The notes under the pieces: model-generated
Seen by the model: the letters and a program-made list of their open reading frames with translations, nothing else
Databases searched by the model: none
Told to the model about the DNA's origin: nothing
Source of the DNA: Reticulitermes speratus
Lineage: Eukaryota; Arthropoda; Insecta; Blattodea; Rhinotermitidae
Length of the DNA: 64,000 bases
Reading direction: 5' to 3'
Assembly: GCA_021186555.1 (NCBI GenBank)
Contig: JAJKFL010000002.1
Coordinates: 29,676,001-29,740,000, forward strand
Made by a program: the position numbers and the translations under genes
Shown: in pieces, positions 26,001 through 39,400 of the stretch
How positions within the stretch are numbered: position 1 is the first letter of the stretch
Layout of the letters: each line of letters opens with the position of its first letter

Positions 26001-29000
26001 AAGATAACTCTGTGTTTAACCATCTTCTCACTTGCAAGGAGAAAATAAAAATTTGTTTAAATTTATAATACAATATGTTATAAAATAGCAATATTTAAAT
26101 TTTGAGAGGACAGGATACAATTTTAAACCATGTGACTACACACACATTATGAAGTTTTACACTTAATATTCATTTTAAATTTATAAGGACAATGTTCAAA
26201 CCCATCTACTATATAATATGTTTTGCCTTACTACTAAACTACTCACATGTAAAATCCAATTTTTAACATTCTCCCCAGTTAACAAGTCACTGATCCACAG
26301 CACAATGGATCAGTACAAAATTTCTGAAAATGGAATTTTCCCCATTTCACACAGAAGAAAAATCTGGTGGCTACCACGCATGATGAAACAAGAATGATGC
26401 TCCATTTTGAATGCTTAAACGAGTATTGCCATTTTCCTAGAATGTACAAAATAGTTTGTCTTTATTAACTTATTTTCTGTTTAACCCTATGACAGTGGGG
26501 CTGAAAATTTAAATTTTAGCACACCCTTCATGTACAATGTGAATATTTTATGAACAAAAGAAGATAACACACAGCATTTTGTGGAGAAAAGGTGGAGATT
26601 GTACAGCAAGTCTCAATAAATGCAGTAAGTGTATTGGTTGACTAAATATGTGAAATATGGTCTTGGGTGGTAGCGGTACTTGCGTCCTACATGTATGATG
26701 AGCATCGTCTAATTACAAGCTCAAAATTCCATGGTAGGAAGATCATATTTTGACAACAATTTCATTTTTTTTATTCTAAGCCAGACAAATAAAAACGTCT
26801 CTGACCCTTACACAGTGCATGATCAAAGATGTGAAATTAATAACCTGAACAAACCAATATTTATCAACTGGCAGAAGGAGAATACTCCTATTCACATAAA
26901 ATTATGGAAACATATTTACAGGGATACTTGGACTTGTTCAACATGTCTCAACCAATTTAGCTTCAAATTTCAGTTCATTTTAACTTCCTGGCTCCATGCC
27001 AAAGAAACAATCCATTTTCACTGTTCTTTTAATTCCACCATGCATTCCCAATTTTTTCATGCATTATGTTAATGCCTGCACTACAAACCTGCAACCACAA
27101 AGGAAAGGTACAGGCTGTTTGCTGCTGATAAAACCATACAATTTCGAATTCCATATTACAAGCATAACTACTTCCCCTTCTTTAACGCTTTCAAGGCTGT
27201 TAATTCTGACAGACATCTGAATCTGATAATGACAGAATCCTTCATGCCTCCCAAAAGAAGTACATATTGATTAAAAAAGGATAACTTCTGGGCCATGCCA
27301 TGGCTTAGGTGGTTAGGTACCCAACCTCTCACCACAGAAGCCTGGGTTTGCTCCCATGTCAGTCCATGTGGGATTTGTAGTGGACAAAGTGGCAGTGGGC
27401 AGGTTCTTCTCCGAGTACTTTGGTCTTCCCCTGCCAGTATCATTCCACCAATACTACATACTCATTCATTTATCTATCACTGATGCTATACAGTCTTAGC
27501 AACTGACAATGCTATTAAATGATACACTTAAAGAAATAACTTCAGGGGGAACTGAATGCTGACCACAGGCACCATAAGCAAACACTCTACAACTGAGCTA
27601 GCATGGACATATGCACATGATCCTTTATGAGACTTACAAACTAAAGGCAAAAAGCACAAAATTAAAACTGTATACTATAAAGAAACATTGGAGTGACATC
27701 CAAATTTGGTCACTAAGTCAGAGGAGGGTCCACTGCCACACTGCAAAACTGAAGTCAAATCAGAGGGTTTCAATTGACCAGGTGCTCTTATGAGATTAAT
27801 GTAACAGTGCAACTTTTAAGTCTAGTTAGTGGTCAGTGATACAATGAACAGGATGACAAACAGGGACAACACACTAAGAACAAATCTGGAAAGAAATGTC
27901 AAGCAGAGTGCATATGATGTCTACAGCATTCCAATGTGACAGAGGCAATATTGGGTAAGCAGGCAGACACCTAGTTGTGTGACTCCAGGAACACAGGCAT
28001 GATCTCAAAGAGGGTACTCTACAAACATCTAAGCTGGCACAACATGCTTACAAAGAAGGCCACTGGATAGGCTGGAATGAAGCCGTGATATTTGAAACTG
28101 AAACAGCAGGTATATGAATCAGAAGAAATTGATGCACATAGTGTGTTTGACAAATCCAATTCACCAGCCTACTGTTGAAGAAACTGCCCATATAAATTCC
28201 GCTGATCAGTAAGGAAGAGAGCAAGTAATAAAAGGCTTATACAATCTGGTATATTCTTCATGCTTATTTCTCTTATTTTCTCTTGTAAATTCCAATTTTC
28301 TTCTACAGAAGACACTAGAAGTCTAGCAGTAATATAAGAGTATATTGCGTTAATTTCAGTTTTCTTCCAAATCAAAATCTGTGGGTTGGTTACGGGATTG
28401 GTGGCAATAAATCTGACTTCTCTTAATGTTTGTATATTTTCTATTACCTCATGTGAACAAAACTTAATCATATGTGCATATATAGAGGTAGTTAATTGAC
28501 ACAGGTTATCCAATAATTGAAATTAGTCCCTTTGTTGCACCCAACTGAACTAGGTCTCCATACCCTTTCACCTGAGGATGGGAAGTGCAGTTCACAAAAG
28601 AATGTGTTTCTTTTTGAATATGTGATGATGGACAAACCAAGTAATCCTACTTGTTACAGTGTTTCTTTCTGCCATTACCAATATTATACTATTGGAATCT
28701 TAAATTTATAACTGGACACTGCCAGCCATCCATGATGATTCATGGAAAAGTCAGATGTAAATGTTTGTAGTCCTCTGATCACCAAGACTACACTAGTGAG
28801 CATACAACATATCCGTACAGACAAACAGGATAACACTGCAAAGTTATTATATCTGTTTAAAGCTTTCCTCTTTGTCAAGGAAAATTTTTACTTTAAACAA
28901 CAAATCAGTAATGTATGTACACTACTGTTATTAGCATCATGAGGATTAACAAAGGAAAGTACACCAAAATGAGTTGAAGAGTCCAGTACTTTATGAATTC

Positions 29001-32000
29001 TATGTATATATGTGGTCCATATTTTGGGCATTTAACCTTTAAACAACCTTGTTGGTACTTGAATTTTAGCATATGGTCTATGAAAAACACATTATTTGAA
29101 CAGAAAAACATAAAATTATGAAAGAAACAGCATTTTGTGGAAAATAAAACAGAGATGACGCAGAATGTCTTAAGAATACAGTAAATTTCCTTCTTCTTTA
29201 AACACATAAAATGAATTTCTAGGGGTGTTTTGCATGTGCATATACAAATGTAGGTCATTAAAGGTTAATGATAAAACTGCAGGTAAGCAGTTACCTGTAT
29301 TGAATGTCTGAGAAAATATGGGCTACCAGTTGTGGCCACAAGGGGGTAACATACATTCACAATGCTCAAACTAACATGCAAACACTGTAATGCCTCAAGT
29401 GCAGTAGTGTGTTCCTTTTTCACAAACAGCAGTAATACGAAGTAGTGCGGTGGATGTTGTACTTCTTTACCCGCACCCAATAAAAAATACTAGCGTGAAT
29501 ATGAAGAGACTAAGACCCACTGGGATTCTTGAATGTAATAGCAACTTACAAATGGTCTCATGAGGTTAAAGTTGCTGTGTGAAGTCCAACTGCCATCTAC
29601 CTGTTTCTGGGATGCCACTTGTTTTTGCAGCTGATATGCTTGCTCCTCCAACTGCTTTATCTTGCGCATTGCATCTTCATCACAAAGTTTTTTGCGCTCC
29701 TCACGTTTATTTTCCTGAGGAAATGAAACACATTAAGTTAAAAATGTTAGCACATACAAGATAATGAGTGAGATTGAGAGACCTTACACAGCAAGAAAGT
29801 TCACTGACAAAGAAAAAGCACCTTGCTACTTTCTTGTGTTGTGGCTTATACCTCTGTGTTTGGTCTTCACCAAACTGGTGTCTGTCCACTTGGCAAAGGT
29901 GAAGATAGATAACAACAATCTCAATAAGTACTCAATGAGTAAGATCATCATCAAATGGTACAATGACAGGGAAGATGATGGTCCGAATCTGAACAAAGCT
30001 GGGAGCCTCGTGTTCCCTACATATCAAAAGTTCTGGATTTTTAAAAATGAGCTTAATCCACTCATTAATGAACTACAGACATGCACTAACAGTATCCCTC
30101 TCGTTTTCTCCATGTATATATTACAAATGCATTCCAAAAAATGTGTGTTTGAGAGAACAAGCGAAAGTAATGATGTAGAAATTTTCAAGATGATTTAAGT
30201 TTTATGGTATTTCATTTTAGGTCTCAGTCTAATATAAAGGTAAAATGACAGATGCCACTGCGCTCAACACCACATCTCTGCAACACATCATGAAGGTGTA
30301 CAGGGATCATGGTGGTAAGGTTCAATGTATTCTGGACCATAATGCAGTAAGATTAGTTCCCACAGCATTTCGCTTCCATTACTTTAATGCTGGCCTTAGA
30401 ACCGCTTCATCAAATGTTACATGTGGCCTACTGCCATTTCAGTAATAGACGAATGTGGCACCTGGATCTTCTTGAGCTGCTGACGAATATCTTCCAACTC
30501 AGCACGAGTCTTCTTCTCAGCTGCCATCAGCTGAACTTTGTCTCTCTGCTCCTTACTCACACCTTTGTACATGTCCAGGAGAAGCTTCATCTCTTTCTGA
30601 TCATTCACAGCCTTCCTGTATGTGCATCAAACCAATTATTTACGCATAACACTGATATTTAACAACATTCATTACGCCTCTCACCACTCCACACTACTGA
30701 TCACTACAATGCAAGAATGAAACAATACAGTAGAACCCGGATAAGAAATCCCCGCATAAGAAGTCTTCCCCTGTAAGGAGTCTGATTTTTAAAGTCCCAA
30801 AATACAATCCATAAGGCGTACATTAATTTTTCCCGGATATGAAGCTTCCCACTTATTAAGTTTTCCCACCTAAGAAGTCGAATCTCATAATACCAAAAGT
30901 ATGATTTTTTATGAAATTTTACCCGTTTAATAAGTTTCGATATATAATACTATCAATATATGTGATATATCAATATATGCTACGATGCGATCGATCTCCA
31001 CCGAGGTGCCCCGAACAGCAACGCGGCAACACGCTGCTTTAAGTCTTGAACAGTAACACGCTGGTTACGTCAATTGAACCAATTGATGGGTGCTACTGCT
31101 GGCTACTGTGTATTACTATCTGCATACGTCTACTACTGAATCCTACACCGCAGAAAATTGTTGCAATTACGGTAAGTTATGTGCATTACATTGTCTATTT
31201 AGATGCTGTTGGTGGTGTTTACGTTGTTTAATAACTGCAGTTATTAGTGTGTACGGGTCTTTTTTTGTATTTTAATTGGTTACTTTTTCATTATATTTAT
31301 CATTATTGCAGTAATCATGACCCAGAAAGGAATAAAATGCAAAGCCTTATCACTGAAAGAGAAGAGGAGGGTGATTAGAGAAGTGGAATCAAATCCTACC
31401 TTGACCCAAGTGGAAGTGGCAAAGCGGCTGAACATGCCCGTAACTACAGTCAAAGGAATTATGGGGAAAAAGGCTTTTAATAAGCTTTCCCTCTTAATAA
31501 GCCTTCCCGCTTAAGAAGTCCCTAATCCTCTGGTCCCTTGAAAGACTTCTTAACAGGGTTCTACTGTACTTCTAATTCTGTTTTGAGCCATTGTTTTTTA
31601 AAATACCAGAGTTCCAAAACTGGTTCTGTCCAGCATATTTTCAGTGCAGGTTTCTTGATAATTCCCATTACAAATAATACAGGCAAAAAAATTTCATTTC
31701 AGGGCCACCATCAGGTGTCCAAGTTTCATAAAGTGAACAACATTTACTGAAAGAGCATGGTGTGGTACTGATAAGCATACTGATAAGTGTGCTGACAAAA
31801 ATATACTAAAACCTCTGTTGTGAAAAACATTACAAATGGCATTTCTATAACTGTCTTTGGTCCATTTCCAGTGAAATGAGGAGCTGCAGGTGGTGAAATG
31901 GCGATGATCCAGGGTCATTGTAACCTGTACTTTGACATTTGCTGTGAGAAGAAATTACTGCATCCTCTAAATCTTCAACAAAAATAATGTGATTCGTTCA

Positions 32001-35000
32001 CCAATCTATAGCAAATTACGTGAAACTTTCTGAAACTGTCACATGGCACATGGAATTCACATTCCTCTTGCCATTTTGCGTCATGTATGTCGGAGTGTAA
32101 AGGTATGATTAGCACATGACCAGAACAAAACAAAGGAAAAATAGCTTCTTTCAGGAAATGAAAAAAATGTTGCTCCATACACCCTCTAGTGACATAAATC
32201 TAAATTACATGCATCAACAAACTGCTTTTCAAATGAAACATCTTAGTTTAATCTTAAAGGATTCTGACAATGGTCACAACTGTGACTGAAATTGTGGACA
32301 TTGGCCATTATCGCAGGCTAAAATACCCGCAATGTTTCAAAGGCTGGTTCTGCCTGTGTCTTCAGATAAATGTGGAAAAGAGGAGAAAGAGCTATTCTCA
32401 ATCCAGGGATTAAGACCAGCTCTTTCTAATGCGCCCATCAGAGAAGGTTCTCCACTTTCTCCATTCCACCCAAAGATGGACAAAGAAACATTGTGGATTT
32501 TTGAGCCTCAGATGAAGGACAATCTCCAAAATATCAGTCATGGCTATGAGAAATTGCAGAGCCTGTACGTGCATATTTCTAAATCACAAAAGTCATATAT
32601 GAACCTGGACCAGAAATACAGTAAACAACCAAGGTCATTTACAGTTGCAACATGTTAATGAATATTCTATCATGAGTCATATTCTAGCAAGAATCTTCAT
32701 AATACTTCATTTGAATATATAAACATAAAGATGTGATATGAATAATCACCTTTTCCAAGTGCAAAAACACCATACAAACAAAATTTCTTGATCACTTACT
32801 TAAGCTGAGCCTTTAGATCTCGCACCAACTCTGATTCAGCCCCTTTTGCATCCTTGGCTCTATGTTGCTCCCTATGATCCTTTTCAGTCTTAATTTCCTT
32901 CTTCACATCTTTTTCTCTTTTTATATCCTTTTCTTTCTTAATTGGTGGGGATGTAAGTTGCCGATCTTTATCTACCTCACGATCCCCTTCTTCTCCCTGG
33001 AACAGGTGAAAATAAAACATATGTTCGCAGCCAGCAACTGAACTGAAATCCTGCTGAATATTAGTCACATCTAAGTTGGGTCAGAAACCAATGTTTTGGA
33101 GATCTGATCCGTCACTGTCACCAGGGTTAATGTATGGCACAGCTGTAGACTATATGTATATCCCTTGGGACATCTCGACGGACACTGATCTGTACACAGG
33201 AGATCATTCTCCATGTTAAGTAACATTGTATCAGATGTACAGGTGGAGCAGTGACTAATAAATTTCATTCTACCATCCTGTTAGCCAGCATTCCATTCAG
33301 AAAGAGGCATTATACACATGAAATGACACACACACACACACACACACACCCCATTTTATATATATATATATATATGTATATTAGTGACATGTTACTTGTG
33401 AATTCTGCAAAAATGTAGTCACAGAAATGTGAAGTCCATTAAAATTTAACATTCTTCTTAAGGGCATTGGCTAGGGCCTTAGTGTGTGGTTACAGTCGCA
33501 TAAAATGCATACAGAAGGAATCTAAAAGAGGGGGTTCACTGTAGTACAGAAATTTCTGTTTCAATTCAGCTACATAATGGGTCTTTAAAAAGAAACATTA
33601 TACAGAAGGTTATAAAATCACATTGAACAGTCACTGTGAATTCACTAATACTCATTTCTAGCAGTTGACTGTGGAATTAAATTATATTGAAATATGCATC
33701 ACTTATAGAATCATACATAACTTCAACCAAAATTTAAGAAATAAATTTCTTTATGAAGCAGGAAAATCATTCAGGATCTATTATTTTTCCTGTACATTAA
33801 CAACATCTCAAACAAACACCTTGAACAAATTGCCTGTCTTAAGAAAAATACAACAAAGGATTACAATAAGATAACAGAAGTAACTAGTGTGCTAACCTCT
33901 GCTTCTTCTTCAGCACCGTCTTTATTAGCACATGTCCCAACTTCATCTTTAACTTGAACAACACTTTTGTCAGCTGAGGTCTCCTCTTCCTTACATGAAG
34001 ATTCTGATAAAGAGCCTTCCTTAATTTCTTGAACTGTCTGTTGACCCAAGCGAGCAGCTAGTTCCTCCAATTCCTTCTTGAGCTGAAAAGTATCAAAAAG
34101 CACTGCAACATCAGGTGTAATCACAAAACCTTGTTTGTGAGTTTAGGACTTCTATAAATGCTACAGTCTTATAATTTCAATACCCCATGATATTGCGTGT
34201 GTGTGTGTGAAGTGTGCATATGTGTTTAAGCTATATGGTATCCAGTGTAATGGATCATAGTGCAGTGTGTCATTGGTGAGAAGATGCAGAATTAGGCCTT
34301 TGGCCTATGTTTCTGACAGCTTCGCATTATGAATACTTTTAGTTCATTTTGTAAATACAGTGAAACCTCTATCCATCGTTTTTCAGGGGACCGGAAAATA
34401 AGAACGATACATACGGGAAACGTTAGTACCGGGAAACCATTAAAAATTATAGATAAGAACAATTTAATGATAATTATTACTTCTTGCTGAGAAAATCTTT
34501 CATTGACGTTTGTTTTGAGCAAATTTTACTCCTCCTTAATTCAAAGTACGATTTTTCAAGGCTTAGAACACTTTCACGATCACTGTCACTCATGCTGTGC
34601 GCATAAAAGAAAGATCTTACTTTCATCAGCGCTTCATGCGTCTCAGCAAAGCTCGGCACAACTTCGGGTTCGCCAGCTTCTTCTTCTCCTTCTTCCCGCT
34701 CCACACTCCCGGACGCCACGAGGCTCACGCACAGCTCCTGCACTGTTTCTACACCACAGGTTGCCACGTGACTGTCCACAGAGACGTAGTCCTCGAATTT
34801 ATCTTTGTTCATGCCACTAAACTTTTCCCAGTCTTGGCGGAAATCGTCGTCATCGTTGGTCAATACGACGTCACTTTCGCCTGAAGATTGTCCCTGCACG
34901 TAACCAGCTTTCCGAAAACAATTTTCGATTGTCTGCTGGGTTACTTCTTGCAAGGCTGCTACAGTGTAGTGCAAAGCTTCCAACACGTTTATCTTCTTTT

Positions 35001-36351
35001 TCGTATCTTTGCCTGTATCCATTGAGCAAACAGCTGTTTGCACGAGGCGTTTTCTATAAAGCTGCTTATAACACTTTATTACCACTAAATCAAGGGGCTG
35101 GAGCACACTTGTACAATTTGCCGGGTACCGTATGACTTTTACATTTCTTAGAAACAATGTATCCTTTGGATGTGCGGCACAATTGTCCACAAAGAGGAGA
35201 ATGTTCCTGTTTTGTGCACCCATACTTGCGTCTAATGAACGTAGAAATGAAGAAAAAATGTCTGTGGTCATCCACGCTTTATTGTTCGTGTGGTACTTGG
35301 TGGGTAATTTTTTTACATTCTTGAAACATCGCAGTTTCGGAGATTTTCTGATAACAATCGGCACTTGTTTGTCAGTTCCATCACTGTTAACACAAAGTAA
35401 AACAGTAAGTCTGTCTTTACAGTTTTTCCCTCCATGACAAGACTCTCCTTTGAGAGCCAAGGTTCTATCAGGAAGCACGTTCTAGAAGAGCCCCGTCTCA
35501 TCAGCGTTGTAAATATCACGTTGTTCGTAGCCCTCCAACAAAGATGGCAGTCTTTCCAGCCACGCTTCCGTGCTTTCGCTGTCCACTGCCGCACTTTCTC
35601 CGACTAACTTCTTGTATACTAGGCCATGCCGGTCCTTAAACCTCGCTATCCAGCCATTGGATGCAGTGAAATTTTCTATATTCAGCTGCGCTGCAATCAT
35701 CTTCACCTTTTCACGAAGAATGGTTCCATCAATTGGGATATTCGACGCCCTTGCCTGCTGGTACCACGAGAAGAGTACTCTTTCCAACTCGGCGAATGTC
35801 GACTCCCTACCCATTTTACTCTTCTTACTGGCGTTACCACATTTTTCTGCCTGCTCTCGGATTTCGTCCTTCTTTGCGAATATGGAGTTTAGTGTGCTTG
35901 GAGCCAACCCAAGGCGTTTGGCAATGTCGACACGTTTCTCTCCAGGATTCTTCTCCACCTCTTCTACTATTTTCAATCGCTCGTGCAGAGTTCTCACTTG
36001 CTTTTTAGGTTGGGACATGGTCCACGGATTTCAAAATAAATAGCAGGAATAAAATATAATGAAGTAAAAACAGGAATGAATTAATAACAGAAATAAAATA
36101 TTATAGGAAAAGGATAATAAAGGATGGAAATGATTAAACCAGGGTAACGTATGAAACTATGAAGCACACCAGAACGCACAGAACCACTTGCAATGAAGTA
36201 AAGCTCCACAACAGAGTTGCCAAGTCTTCATCTAGTCCAAAGAAAAGGATGGAGAGCAAAGAGTACAGAATGCACTCCATACTTTTTGATGGAGCCAATC
36301 CAGGTGGCACTAAGGAAGCAATGCACGTACAGCGCACTAAACCATCGCTTC

Positions 36352-36416
<65 letters not shown>

Positions 36417-39400
36417 TGCGGGAAAATGTTGCGTCAGGACCGTGATTTTTCAACTATTGGTGCGGGAAAATGACAGTTCGAGGAACAATGGAGGCGGGGA
36501 AAAAATAGTGTTATTTATATGGGGCTAATTTCGGGACCAAATAAGGCAGACGATACATGCGGGGCAACGATGGTAACGGGAACGATGGATAGAGGTTTCA
36601 CTGTACATGATTTTCTTGTAACATATTTCTCCACTTGTACTTGGCATGCATATGTTGCTACACACAATTGCACATAAACACTGTATCTGTTGAGGTAATT
36701 TACTGAACAGGCCTAAAATACTGCAAAACAACTCATTCTGTAAACAAGATGCATTTGTTTTACTTTTAAAAATCCTGGGATTTTAAAAATAAAATCTGCC
36801 TTGAAATGTAAATGGTTTAATGTTGTATCAAATGTAGGTTATTGACAGACACAGTGTGGTCAAAATAATGTTCAACAGACACAGCATGGTCAAAACAATG
36901 GGCCACTAAGTCAAATGTATTACAGAAAGACAATACATATTTTGCAAACACAGACGGTATACATCAGACCATCCTCGGTCAAAAGGGCATAGGTCTTAGT
37001 CAGGACAATCTGGGGCTGCATATTTAAACTATGTTCAAGAATATTTGATTCTGTTACCTTTGGTATTTCAGCATTAGCATCCTTATACTTCCTTTTATAT
37101 CTGTGCACCTCCCCTTTAAGTTGCTGGTTGTGATTTTGCAGGGATGTAATAAGATGGCGCATCTCTCTGTTAATGGGACCTGTCTGCTCATTAGCTGCCA
37201 AATTCTGTTCAAATTCTATACGCAGCATCTCATATTCTTTGCGTAGCTGTGCGAGAATATCTTCCAGCTGGATTACTTCTGACCGTAATTTCTTCTGAGC
37301 TATCAATTCTTCGCTCTGAAGGAACGGTTTGAAATAAATTATAAAACAATATATCACATATCTAAAATTATGGCTTCTGTTTTAACCCTTTTTTCAGTAA
37401 AATTACAAGAACACAATTAATTATGATACTACAGAAAACCAGTTATTTTTTCAACACTATTACCACGACTCATCAGTATTAGCCTTACAGAACTATGGGG
37501 AAACATAAGCTGACAGCTGCAAAGCAAGAGGAACTAATGCATACATTTAAAGATGCACATGAATTTCAGACAAGCTCTTAATACAAGATTTCAAGAACAT
37601 GAATCTGAACAATGAGAAAACAGTGAACTGAAACTAAAGAAATCTGCAGCTTTGAAATTCTATCATAATAACCTAATCACAAGCATTATTTAACACAAGA
37701 AGTTCCTACAGTCAGAAAAAAGACACCACTATACAATAGAGATGCCCTTGAGGGAGGTAAGGGCCCAGAAGGGGCTGTAGCACCATACATGGATGGACAC
37801 CACTATACATGACCTACAAAGAAATCACACTTTTTACCTGAGGATGATAACTGCAGTTAAATACACAAAAAAGTATACGAGGGCTGTTCAAAAAGTATCC
37901 GACTATATTTTTTCCCGCGGTAAGTAATGGCGAAAGGTGGGGAAACTGAGCGTAGTGGTAGAAGGGACTTTCATGCGCATGCGTGATTTTTTGCTGCCTC
38001 GCAACACCGCCGGATGCGTCTGTCGCTGCCAGATAGCGAAGTGGTGTAACACGTGTTCGTCGCATTCTCGTTTCGCTCAAGATGACAGAATGTTTGGAGC
38101 AGCGATACTGCATCAAGTTTTGTCAGAAACTTGGGGATACCCAAGCGGAAACAATCCGCAAAATTCAGCAGGCTTTCGGTGATGATGCAATGGGGGTCAC
38201 TCAAATTAAAGAGTGGTTCAACCGCTTTAAAGATAGCCGCATGTCGGCGGACAGTGACCAGCGTTCCGGGAGACCGTCAACGAGCCGAAATGCTGATGTC
38301 ATTGACAAAGTGCGAACATTGATCATGGAGATCCGTCATTTGACCGTCCGGGAAATTGCTGATGAGGTTGGGATCAGCAGAGGTTCCGCAAACACGATTT
38401 TAACTGAGGATGTGGGCATGCGAAGAGTGGCGGCAAAATTTGTGCCCAAGCTGCTTTCGCCGGAGCAGCAACAACTCCACCTTGAGGTCACGCAGGACAT
38501 GCTGGAGTGCGCCAACAGGGATCCTGAGTTCCTGAAGACTGTGATCACTGGTGACGAGTCGTGCGTGTACGGATATGACCCGGAAACCAAGGTCCAGTCG
38601 TCACAATGGAAGCATCCAACATCCCCGAGGCCCAAAAAAGCACGACACGTTCGGAGCAATGTGAAGGTGATACTGACTGTTTTCTTCGATTACCGGGGTG
38701 TTGTGCATCATGAGTACGCACCACTAGGCCAAAATGTTAATAAGGAGTACTACCAAGAAGTCCTCCGTCATCTTCGTGATGCAGTTCGGCGCAAGAGACC
38801 GGAGCTGTGGGACGCACGCAACTGGCAGCTGCATCATGACAATGCCCCAGCTCATTCATCACACCTGATCCAGGGTTTCCTGGCTAAGCACGGCATTCCG
38901 CAGGTTCGCCAGGCTCCCTACTCTCCTGACATGGCTCCTTGTGATTTCTGGCTGTTCCCGAGATTGAAGACACCGCTAAAAGGCTCCCGTTTTGACAGCC
39001 GCGAGGACATCATACAGAACGCGACGGCGCAGCTGCACACCATTCCAAAACAAGCCTTCCAGAATTGCTTCCAGCGATGGAAGGACCGCTGGGCTAAGTG
39101 TGTGGAGTCACAAGGGGCCTACTTTGAAGGGGATTAGGTATTGTAACCACCCAGATACAGAACTTTTTTTTCCCGGCCCAAGGTCGGATACTTTTTGGAC
39201 AGACCTCGTATACTGTCTTCAGTAGACTGTATGTTTCTTATGAAGCATGTACGATTGAAACTGGTTTGATGATGCTCACAGGTGAAGGTATTACAACAGT
39301 CACAAAACATCACCACAAGTATTTACACAAGAGTCCCACTGACGCACAAGTCCAAGTATTCCATGTGCAAAGAATTCCTTGGGCTGCTGTGTAAATCACT

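Larger units (their letters stand above)
11575..29600 (-). other. Bre1: Bre1 intron 12 (18 kb, repeat-filled)
   Basis: The largest intron. Recognised content: inverted repeat pair 13370-13745, TTAA MITE 14458-14984, pogo-type elements 15100-16035 and 16574-17413, piggyBac 22437-24644, MITE copies 26485-26720 and 29036-29264, and SINE 27288-27485. The stretches 11575-13369, 17414-22436, 24649-26484 and 27607-29031 hold no gene or named element, only hammerhead-like tails near 17534, 25473 and 28572. Confidence 0.8.
34358..36603 (-). mobile_element. Pogo/Tigger-type DNA transposon, 2.25 kb
   Basis: Perfect 23-bp terminal inverted repeats (34358-34380 and 36581-36603, starting CAGTGAAACCTC) flanked by TA. 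It holds a transposase frame with a single stop. Between the right end and the gene there is an A26 run followed by about 17 TA units (36353-36412), which may be a later expansion. It lies in Bre1 intron 8, sense to the gene. Confidence 0.94.

Noticed and set aside
27540-27606. Functional tRNA gene
   Set aside because: D-arm matches well, but acceptor and T arms do not pair; treated as a tRNA-like fragment.
32332-32658. 108-codon frame in Bre1 intron 10
   Set aside because: No family resemblance and in intron DNA; chance frame.
34503-36043. Several plus-strand frames over 90 codons opposite the Tigger transposase
   Set aside because: They are antisense shadows of the transposase frame and show no family motifs.
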